A DNA stretch of 64,000 nt from an uncultured Massilia sp. Lineage in GTDB: Bacteria > Pseudomonadota > Gammaproteobacteria > Burkholderiales > Burkholderiaceae_D. The notes under the pieces are model-generated. The model made no database searches. It saw only the letters and a list, made by a program, of their open reading frames with translations, and was not told where the DNA came from. The position numbers and the translations under genes are program-made. Numbering within the stretch: position 1 is the stretch's first letter; every line of letters begins with the position of its first letter. Positions 8,386-14,914 of the stretch are shown here, one piece after another. The DNA lies in NCBI RefSeq assembly GCF_913773735.1, contig NZ_CAJYEB010000002.1, positions 1 to 64,000 on the forward strand. The letters are read 5' to 3'.

Positions 8386-8949
8386 ATGGATCATTATGTC
8401 GATATCGATGTGAGGCCGGATCCGGAATTTCCGTCCCACCAGCTCATGAGCGCCTTGTACTCGAAGCTGCATCGGGCGCTGGTGGCCCTGGACAGCACGA
8501 ACATTGGCGTCAGCTTTCCGGAAGCGAAGCGCCAGCCGGCCGACCTGGGCAAGCGCCTGCGACTGCATGGTGAACTGGCGGTGCTGTCGACGCTGATGGA
8601 AAGTAGCTGGCTGACCGGGATGCGGGACCACGTCACGATCACGGCACCGTCGCGGGTACCGGAAACAGCCAGGCACTGCGTCGTCAGGCGAGCCCAAGTC
8701 AAGAGCAGCCCAGAGCGCCTGCGTCGCCGCCTCATGCGGCGTCATGAGATCGATGAGCAGGAAGCGTTTGCTCGCATACCCGATCACGTTGCGCGGCGGT
8801 TGGCGCTGCCGTTCGTGCAGTGGCGCAGTGCCAGTACTGGGCAGTCATTCAAGCTGTTCATTGACCAAAGTGGGCCGCAGTTGGAGCCGGTTGTAGGGGT
8901 ATTCAATACGTTTGGCTTGGGGCGTGGGGCGACGGTACCCTTTTTCTGA
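8386..8949 (+). CDS. cas6f: Cas6f (Csy4), crRNA-processing endoribonuclease
   Basis: This 187-residue protein cuts the pre-crRNA at the base of each repeat hairpin and stays bound to the 3' hairpin of the crRNA. The catalytic histidine of Csy4 is at exactly the expected place (His29 in YSKLHRAL). The arginine-rich helix that grips the RNA stem is seen at about residues 102-120 (RRAQVKSSPERLRRRLMRRH), and the protein ends in the typical GLGRGATVPFF. It starts two bases after csy3 and is the last gene of the operon; the CRISPR leader begins at once after its stop. Its cutting would also process the CreR-like RNA, whose two hairpins keep the five-base-pair stem. Confidence 0.95.
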   Translation: MDHYVDIDVRPDPEFPSHQLMSALYSKLHRALVALDSTNIGVSFPEAKRQPADLGKRLRLHGELAVLSTLMESSWLTGMRDHVTITAPSRVPETARHCVVRRAQVKSSPERLRRRLMRRHEIDEQEAFARIPDHVARRLALPFVQWRSASTGQSFKLFIDQSGPQLEPVVGVFNTFGLGRGATVPFF

Positions 8950-8972
8950 CCCTTTTTTCTGGGGCGGATTTT

Positions 8973-8984
8973 GTTCTTTAAAAA
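8973..8984 (+). promoter_or_regulatory. boxA-like antitermination element in the CRISPR leader
   Basis: The leader contains GTTCTTTAAAAA, a full match to the boxA consensus of ribosomal RNA leaders (GYTCTTTRA core). boxA elements recruit NusB/NusE and have been described upstream of CRISPR arrays, where they protect the long untranslated pre-crRNA from early termination. It lies 24 bases after the cas6f stop and would act only on transcripts that start upstream of it, for instance read-through from the csy operon. Confidence 0.6.
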
Positions 8985-8995
8985 TCAATGAGTTA
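8983..8995 (+). promoter_or_regulatory. IHF-binding consensus, distal site in the leader
   Basis: AATCAATGAGTTA matches the IHF consensus WATCAANNNNTTR at every position. IHF bends the leader during spacer integration in type I-F and I-E systems. The site lies about 84 bases upstream of the first repeat and overlaps the end of the boxA-like element by two bases. Confidence 0.55.
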
Positions 8996-8996
8996 C

Positions 8997-9032
8997 GAAA
9001 GGCCTCTTTATTTGGGTGTAGAGAGGCTTTTC
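8997..9032 (+). terminator. Hairpin with a U-rich side after cas6f, inside the leader
   Basis: GAAAGGCCTCT (8997-9007) pairs with AGAGGCTTTTC (9022-9032) over eleven base pairs including one G-T, with a 14-base loop. It has the look of the csy operon terminator, with the run of T inside the stem. The boxA-like element just upstream could let transcripts pass it into the array. Confidence 0.4.
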
Positions 9033-9049
9033 GAGGGAATTTGTTGGGT

Positions 9050-9062
9050 TTTCAAAGGGTTA
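9050..9062 (+). promoter_or_regulatory. IHF-binding consensus, proximal site in the leader
   Basis: TTTCAAAGGGTTA matches WATCAANNNNTTR with one mismatch (second base). It ends 16 bases before the first repeat. With the distal site at 8983 this gives two IHF sites 67 bases apart, the kind of two-site leader known from type I-F systems. Confidence 0.4.
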
Positions 9063-9078
9063 TGTTGGATTTTGTTTA

Positions 9079-10727
9079 GTTCACTGCCGTGTAGGCAGCT
9101 CAGAAAACGGCGAAGGCGGCACTGATGTAGGCGGTTGCGTTCACTGCCGTGTAGGCAGCTCAGAAAAGTTACCGCCAGCAAAACCAAGGACGGCCGACGT
9201 TCACTGCCGTGTAGGCAGCTCAGAAAACAATTGGACGAGACGATATTTCTTCCGCTTGGTTCACTGCGATGTAGGCAGCTCAGAAATACGAGGAAGAACT
9301 TGAGGTCACGCCCGAAGCGTTCACTGCCGTGTAGGCAGCTCAGAAATTCTGGCCACCCGTCGGTTCCTGCAGCGTGATGTTCACTGCCGTGTAGGCAGCT
9401 CAGAAAATGCGAGAGGCAAAGGTTGTCTCGCAATCGCAGTTCACTGCCGTGTAGGCAGCTCAGAAAAGACTAATTCGCCGCCAATTCGCAATCCGGAGGT
9501 TCACTGCCGTGTAGGCAGCTCAGAAATTGGCGGACTTAATGATGTCGTGCAGCGCGTCGTTCACTGCCATGTAGGCAGCTCAGAAAACCAGGTGCGATTG
9601 TCGTTATCGACGAAGCGCGTTCACTGCCGTGTAGGCAGCTCAGAAAAAGACGCGCCGGGCACCGGCAACAGCTGGCCTGTTCACTGCCGTGTAGGCAGCT
9701 CAGAAAATGGCCATCAACACCAATCCGCAGGTGACCGGGTTCACTGCCGTGTAGGCAGCTCAGAAATCAAGAATCTGTGCGAGGCGTGCTTGCTCGGCGT
9801 TCACTGCCGTGTAGGCAGCTCAGAAAAGCAAGCCAACAAGGGCGTGCGCGGCAAGATCGTTCACTGCCGTGTAGGCAGCTCAGAAAACATCGCCGCCGCA
9901 CGCAAATCGTTCACCGTCGTTCACTGCCGTGTAGGCAGCTCAGAAAATCATCTTTCGCCACCAGACGTGGCAGATCGACGTTCACTGCCGTGTAGGCAGC
10001 TCAGAAATGCAATGGCTTGCGACGAGTGATCGGCGTTTTGTTCACTGCCGTGTAGGCAGCTCAGAAAAGCAGCGCCTGGACATGCAGGTTTTCATCTACG
10101 TTCACTGCCGTGTAGGCAGCTCAGAAATCCACGCCGGCCATGAGCCGGCTTTTTTGCGCGTTCACTGCCGTGTAGGCAGCTCAGAAAAGCGCGCATCCAG
10201 TGCGCCAGCCGATGCGGATGTTCACTGCCGTGTAGGCAGCTCAGAAATGGTCGCGCTGGTGAGCTCGCCGTGGCCTGGCGTTCACTGCCGTGTAGGCAGC
10301 TCAGAAATTGAGACGGGCATAGATGACGTTCATGGCTGCGTTCACTGCCGTGTAGGCAGCTCAGAAATATCCTGTGACGCCCGAAGCAACGTCGGACGAG
10401 TTCACTGCCGTGTAGGCAGCTTAGAAAGGCTCCCAAGCATCGAAGGCCAGATTCAGCAGTGTTAACTGCCATGTAGGCAGCTCAGAAATTGCCGTGCGTG
10501 AGTGCGCGACGCAGTGCCGAGTTCACTGCCGCGTAGACAGCTCAGAAATATTTGTGGTTGGTGGGGTCTGCTAGTAATTGTTCACTGCCGCGTAGGCAGC
10601 TTAGAAAAGTCGGGATCCGGCGAATCTTATTCGGTCTACGTTCACTGCCGTGTAGGCAGCTCAGAAATAAGCCAACAGCCTGATCGTCCCGACGGCCGGG
10701 TTCACTGCAATGCAGGCGTCCGAACAC
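9079..10727 (+). CRISPR. Type I-F CRISPR array: 27 repeats of 28 bp, one decayed terminal repeat, 27 spacers
   Basis: The repeat begins GTTCACTGCCGTGTAGGCAG and ends CTCAGAAA, the standard I-F form with stem CTGCC/GGCAG. Repeats start every 60 bases from 9079; spacers are 32 bases except 33 at 9947 and 10428 and 31 at 10549. Variants: the repeat at 9259 has CTGCGATGTAGGCAG, which breaks the top pair of the stem; the one at 9559 has loop ATGTA; those at 10400 and 10580 end CTTAGAAA; 10461 begins GTTAACTGCCATG; 10521 has GCGTAGACAG. The last copy, from 10700, keeps only its first half. Drift at the right end and the AT-rich leader at 8950-9078 place the leader at the left, so transcription runs left to right and new spacers would enter at 9079. 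No two spacers look alike. Confidence 0.99.
10133..10155 (+). terminator. Intrinsic terminator carried inside spacer 18
   Basis: Spacer 18 (10128-10159) contains GCCGGC, loop CATGA, GCCGGC and then six T. In the direction of array transcription this is a textbook intrinsic terminator. It was presumably captured from the end of a phage or plasmid gene. It would lie between the first 17 and the last 9 spacers. Confidence 0.55.
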
Positions 10728-10760
10728 ATCGGTTGCCTCCGCTGCCGCTTATCCACGCAA

Positions 10761-11987
10761 CTACTGATACTGATATAACGGCCTTCGAATCAAAATTGGC
10801 CGAATATCGAGCCGTATATTGTAAATCGAATACGACTCCCCCGACCCCGATTGATAGCCGACACTGTCATCAGTACGCGCAAAGCGGAATTCGAACCCGA
10901 GATCCGGCTGCACACCATTAGGACTCCCGAGTGTGATGCCAATTGCTTCAGGCTGGTCGCTGTCGATCAGTTTTGTCATCAGATCGACTACCGTACTATT
11001 TCCAAGGATGTCAGCTGAAAATAACGGTTCCCGATAATAGGGACGTGATGGATCGAGACGATTGTCTACCCTATCTTCGGACGGAAAAAATTCGTGAGTA
11101 GCAATATTGAATCGATCGCCGTTATCGAGATAGCTGACGCGTACATTGCTGACATTGAAAGCGCCATCGTGCGAAGTCGCATTGCCAAGATCGAGTACCA
11201 GTGCTCCCTTATACCCCACGATTTCGACATCCCGGTTAGGCGCCACGACCATCGCGGTATCTTCATCGATCCCCAGCCCCAGCTTATAGCCTTTTTTGAG
11301 CATAGCCGGCAGCATGCGAGCAAACCGCCCTCGTACCAGCAAATGCTGGTCAATGAACACATCATCGCCCACGAACCCAAGTCCTTCAGTAATTTCCTTG
11401 CCGTCGTCCATGCCCAATTTGAGACTTGCCAGCACCGTCCGAGGCCTGCCGAACATCGTGCTGCTCATAATTGCAGCACCAGCACTCGACCCCGCGATCA
11501 CGCCGCCACGCCGATACAGGTCCCAGACAGCATCCAGCACGCGGGTATTACTGCCGTCCTCGTGTCGTAACGCACGTACGATGCGGGTCTGATCGCCGCC
11601 GGCAAAAAATACGCCTCCCGCGTTACGAATGGATTCTGCGACCCCGGCATCGTCCGCAGCTGTCTTGTAATCGCTGCCCGCCAAATGCATCGCAACCGGC
11701 ACGAAAAACGCACGAGCGCCATAGGCGTTCAATCGTTCTACTAGGCTCTTGCCAAACCGTTCAGGATAGCCAGATGCGGAGGCAAACACAGCAATGCGTG
11801 CCCCCTTCCCGCCAGCCAATTGGATGATGCGTTCCCATACCGGAGCATTACTTGGACGCAGATTGCCGCCGATAATGACCAACGAACCCTTGGGCGGCAG
11901 AGCGCCTTGGGCATCAGTTGCGGCGACGCACATTGGCGCGCCCGCCAAAAACATCAGGGCCAGTACCAGCCGAATCACCAAAAACAT
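10761..11987 (-). CDS. Secreted cyanophycinase (peptidase family S51)
   Basis: The 408-residue product starts with a signal peptide (about residues 1-23, ending CVAA) and then the S51 layout: VIIGGNLRPSN at 38-47, FFAGGDQTRI at 127-136, and the nucleophile elbow IAGSSAGAAIM with the probable catalytic Ser168. Cyanophycinases hydrolyse the storage polymer cyanophycin to beta-Asp-Arg dipeptides; the signal peptide suggests an external enzyme that feeds on polymer from other cells. Base composition is lower in GC than the core genes, as in the neighbouring cas block. The gene ends 34 bases from the decayed last CRISPR repeat and runs against the array. Its C-terminal SGSGESYSIY is nearly repeated in translation by spacer 26. 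Confidence 0.85.
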   Translation of the reverse strand: MFLVIRLVLALMFLAGAPMCVAATDAQGALPPKGSLVIIGGNLRPSNAPVWERIIQLAGGKGARIAVFASASGYPERFGKSLVERLNAYGARAFFVPVAMHLAGSDYKTAADDAGVAESIRNAGGVFFAGGDQTRIVRALRHEDGSNTRVLDAVWDLYRRGGVIAGSSAGAAIMSSTMFGRPRTVLASLKLGMDDGKEITEGLGFVGDDVFIDQHLLVRGRFARMLPAMLKKGYKLGLGIDEDTAMVVAPNRDVEIVGYKGALVLDLGNATSHDGAFNVSNVRVSYLDNGDRFNIATHEFFPSEDRVDNRLDPSRPYYREPLFSADILGNSTVVDLMTKLIDSDQPEAIGITLGSPNGVQPDLGFEFRFARTDDSVGYQSGSGESYSIYNIRLDIRPILIRRPLYQYQ

Positions 11988-12074
11988 GGTTCCCCTTCTT
12001 CTACTCTTTCAAATCAGAAACTGTATGTCCATCGTAAGCCTGATTGTAGAGAAGTGTCGCCGTGTTGAGGGAAG

Positions 12075-12518
12075 TCAGGACAAATAGATGTTAGGAGAAT
12101 AGCGCTCCATGGCACTATTTGGTCGTTGAAGAGGGGCAAAACCGAAGCGCGCATACAAACTGTGCGAGTCGGTAGTGTAGAGCGTAAAGCGTCGCAAGCC
12201 CTGCAGGCTGGGATGCTCCATCACCATACGAATCAACTGTTTTGCATAACCGCGACCACGATACTCGGGGACGACAAATACATCGCACAAGTTTGCAAAG
12301 GTTGCGTAATCAGTGACAACGCGCGCGAACGCCACTTGGCGCCCATCGAGATAGCCCCCGAAGCACAGCGAATTCTCGATGGACCGCTCGACGACCGTCT
12401 GCGTCACCCCCACGGCCCAGGTCGAGTGCTCGCTGAGGAAGCGGTAGATCATCGGCAGGTCGAGGCGCGTGCGGTCGGTGCTGACTTGAAAACTGGAGTC
12501 GTTGGTAGTGGGGATCAT
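12075..12518 (-). CDS. GNAT-family N-acetyltransferase
   Basis: The 147-residue protein has the acetyl-CoA binding motif of GNAT enzymes in VFVVPEYRGRGYAKQLI (about residues 80-96, core R-x-x-G-x-G/A), preceded by the beta strand VAFARVVTDYATFANLCD and ended by the typical YARFGFAPL. The substrate cannot be named from sequence; close relatives are annotated only as acetyltransferases. It stands alone on the minus strand between the cyanophycinase and a SnoaL-like gene, in the last lower-GC part of the accessory block. Confidence 0.85.
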   Translation of the reverse strand: MIPTTNDSSFQVSTDRTRLDLPMIYRFLSEHSTWAVGVTQTVVERSIENSLCFGGYLDGRQVAFARVVTDYATFANLCDVFVVPEYRGRGYAKQLIRMVMEHPSLQGLRRFTLYTTDSHSLYARFGFAPLQRPNSAMERYSPNIYLS

Positions 12519-12635
12519 AAGAACGGCACAGCGTCAAATCTGGTAAAAAAACCAATTCTAGCGCCGATCCGAGCGGCGCGGCCGATCGCGTCAATCGTGC
12601 GCACACTCGGCACGGTGCCCGGCTCGGCACCCCGC

Positions 12636-13238
12636 TCAGCGCCTGGGCAGATAGCGTTCGGGCAGCGGCAGGCGCGCGTCCTCGGCGCGCCAGACCAGGT
12701 TCACGACCCACCAGCGCTCGCCGTCGTTGACGAGCTGGATACTGTTGATGCCGCGCTGGAACGGCTGGGCGTCCCCGGCCGCGTGGCGCGATTCGTAGGT
12801 GCTGAACACGTGGGCGACCTGGCCGAACACCTCGGCCGTGCGCGCGACTTCGCGCTCGAAGAAACCCGTGGTCGCGAATGCCTTGCCGTTGCGCGCGATG
12901 TAGTCCTCCACCGTGAGGGTACGCAGCGCCACCGTGCCGTCCGGACGCGGCCCCACGACCACCATCCGGGCATCGGCCGCGAACAGCGAGCGCATGCGGT
13001 TCCAGTCGCGGGGCTGTCCGGCAGGGCCGGAGATCACGTCGTACAGCGCGGCGACGATGCCGTCGATGGTGCCGACGTCGGCGGCGGCCGCCTGGGCCGG
13101 CGCGGCTTGCGGCGCGGCTTGCGGCGCCGCCTGCGCCGCGGGCGCGGCATCGTGCGCCAGCGCGGCCGGCGATGCCGTGGCCGCCACCGCCGCCAGTCCC
13201 GTCATCAGCACCCGGGCCCTGCGCGTCATCCATTCCAT
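12636..13238 (-). CDS. Exported SnoaL-like (NTF2-fold) protein of unknown role
   Basis: Two hundred residues. It opens with a signal peptide (MEWMTRRARVLMTGLAAVAA to about residue 28), followed by a low-complexity stretch rich in Ala, Pro and Gln (about 29-50) and a SnoaL/DUF4440-type domain (IVAALYDVISGPAGQPRDWN onward) ending LPLPERYLPRR. Proteins of this fold are often small lyases or isomerases, or simply binding proteins; no activity can be assigned. I chose the ATG at 13236-13238 because it follows AAGGGGGACGAC and gives a clean signal peptide; an upstream ATG would add 30 unlikely residues. Confidence 0.7.
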   Translation of the reverse strand: MEWMTRRARVLMTGLAAVAATASPAALAHDAAPAAQAAPQAAPQAAPAQAAAADVGTIDGIVAALYDVISGPAGQPRDWNRMRSLFAADARMVVVGPRPDGTVALRTLTVEDYIARNGKAFATTGFFEREVARTAEVFGQVAHVFSTYESRHAAGDAQPFQRGINSIQLVNDGERWWVVNLVWRAEDARLPLPERYLPRR

Positions 13239-13332
13239 GTCGTCCCCCTTCTTATTGTCATGACGACACATCATCACGCATTTCGGCGTCGATGTCACCG
13301 GGGCCGCTGGCCGGCATGGGGCCTGCACAGTT

Positions 13333-13338
13333 TATAAT
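13333..13338 (+). promoter_or_regulatory. Likely -10 box upstream of argH
   Basis: TATAAT lies 37 bases upstream of the argH ATG and is the only AT-rich patch there. No clear -35 hexamer lies 16-18 bases further up. Confidence 0.35.
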
Positions 13339-13374
13339 CAGGAAAATCCACGCAATCCCTCATCACTTCCCATC

Positions 13375-14772
13375 ATGACTGCACAACTGTCCAAAAAAGC
13401 GGAAGCCTGGTCGGCCCGCTTCTCCGAACCCGTGTCCGACCTGGTCAAGCGCTACACCGCCTCGGTCTTCTTCGACAAGCGCCTGGCCCTGTTCGACATC
13501 CAGGGTTCGCTCGCCCACGCCGAGATGCTGGCCGCGCAAGGCATCATCAGCGCAGAGGACCGCGCCGAGATCGAGCGCGGCATGGCGCAGATCCGCGGCG
13601 AGATCGAGGCCGGCCAGTTCGAGTGGCTGCTCGACCTGGAAGACGTGCACCTGAACATCGAGAAGCGCCTGACCGAACTGGTCGGCGACGCCGGCAAGCG
13701 CCTGCACACCGGCCGCTCGCGCAACGACCAGGTGGCGACCGACATCCGCCTGTACATGCGCGCCGCCATCGACGACATCCTCGCCCTGCTGAAGGGCCTG
13801 CGCGGCGCCCTGACCGACCTGGCCGAGCAGCACGCCGGCACCATCATGCCGGGCTTTACGCACCTGCAGGTGGCGCAGCCGGTGACCTTTGGCCACCACC
13901 TGCTGGCCTACGTGGAGATGTTCGGCCGCGACGCCGAACGCATGGCGGATACGCGCCGCCGCGTGAACCGCCTGCCGCTGGGTGCCGCCGCCCTGGCGGG
14001 CACCACCTTCCCCATCGACCGCCTGCGCGTGGCCAGGACCCTCGGCTTCGAGGACGTCTGCCACAACTCGCTGGATGCCGTGTCTGACCGCGACTTCGCG
14101 ATCGAGTTCACGGCGGCCGCATCGGTATTGATGATGCACATCTCGCGCATGTCGGAAGAACTGGTGACCTGGATGAGCCCGCGCGTCGGCTTCATCGACA
14201 TCGCCGACCGCTTCTGCACCGGCTCGTCGATCATGCCGCAAAAGAAAAACCCGGACGTGCCGGAACTGGCGCGCGGCAAGACCGGCCGCGTCTACGGCCA
14301 CCTGATGGGCCTGCTCACGCTGATGAAGGGCCAGCCGCTGGCCTACAACAAGGACAACCAGGAAGACAAGGAACCGCTGTTCGACACCGTCGACACGGTG
14401 CTCGACACGCTGCGCATCTTCACCGACATGGCGGCCGGTATCACGGTCAAGGAAGGCAACATGCGCGCCGCCGCGCTGCAGGGCTATGCCACCGCGACCG
14501 ACCTGGCCGACTACCTGGTCAAGAAGGGCCTGCCGTTCCGCGACGCCCACGAGGCCGTGGCGCATGCGGTGCGCGCCTGCGACGATGCCGGCTGCGACCT
14601 GGCCGAGATGTCGCTGGAGCGCCTGCGCGCGTTCTCCACGCTGATCGAGGAGGACGTGTTCGCGGTGCTGACGCTGGAAGGCTCGGTGGCGGCGCGCGAC
14701 CACGTCGGCGGCACCGCGCCGGCGCAGGTGCGCAAGGCGATCGAACGCGTGCGCGGGCAGCTGGCCGAATAA
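13375..14772 (+). CDS. argH: Argininosuccinate lyase
   Basis: ArgH (465 residues) splits argininosuccinate into arginine and fumarate, the last step of arginine synthesis. The fumarase/lyase superfamily signature [20 protein letters not shown] (about 282-301), holding the catalytic serine loop, is intact. So are the N-terminal [13 protein letters not shown] and the TxQxxQP-type [14 protein letters not shown]. Length and start are normal for the family. The gene stands alone; downstream lies a long inverted repeat and then a convergent TonB-dependent receptor gene. Confidence 0.97.
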   Translation: MTAQLSKKAEAWSARFSEPVSDLVKRYTASVFFDKRLALFDIQGSLAHAEMLAAQGIISAEDRAEIERGMAQIRGEIEAGQFEWLLDLEDVHLNIEKRLTELVGDAGKRLHTGRSRNDQVATDIRLYMRAAIDDILALLKGLRGALTDLAEQHAGTIMPGFTHLQVAQPVTFGHHLLAYVEMFGRDAERMADTRRRVNRLPLGAAALAGTTFPIDRLRVARTLGFEDVCHNSLDAVSDRDFAIEFTAAASVLMMHISRMSEELVTWMSPRVGFIDIADRFCTGSSIMPQKKNPDVPELARGKTGRVYGHLMGLLTLMKGQPLAYNKDNQEDKEPLFDTVDTVLDTLRIFTDMAAGITVKEGNMRAAALQGYATATDLADYLVKKGLPFRDAHEAVAHAVRACDDAGCDLAEMSLERLRAFSTLIEEDVFAVLTLEGSVAARDHVGGTAPAQVRKAIERVRGQLAE

Positions 14773-14809
14773 ACCCACAGCAGCAAACCGTCGCCCCCGC
14801 GACAAATGA

Positions 14810-14895
14810 CGTCGCCCCCGCGAAGGCGGGGGTCCAAGTTCTGCAAGCGCTATCGAAACGCGTGCAGATTGGACCCCGCCTTCGCGGGGGCGACG
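14810..14895. repeat. Dispersed inverted repeat, family A copy 1
   Basis: The arms at 14810-14837 (begins CGTCGCCCCCGCGAAGGCGG) and 14869-14895 are reverse complements apart from one missing C, with 31 bases between them. Each arm is also a short palindrome. A partial extra arm is visible at about 14789-14802. It lies between two convergent genes and may end transcription from both sides. Confidence 0.85.
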
Positions 14896-14914
14896 GTGTT
14901 TGGGCCGGCAGTCG

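Noticed and set aside
10821-10852. True self-targeting of the cyanophycinase gene by spacer 26.
   Set aside because: Eight mismatches, including seed positions 2 and 8, and a TC flank in place of CC make cutting unlikely; the match shows origin from a homologue only.
9135-10921. Open reading frames through the CRISPR array on both strands, with products repeating VHCRVGSSE or FLSCLHGSE.
   Set aside because: They are translations of the 28-base repeat with a 60-base period, which keeps frame. They have no ribosome binding site or protein family.
12126-13337. Plus-strand frame of 403 codons opposite the GNAT and SnoaL-like genes.
   Set aside because: Crosses two real minus-strand genes and has no recognisable domain.
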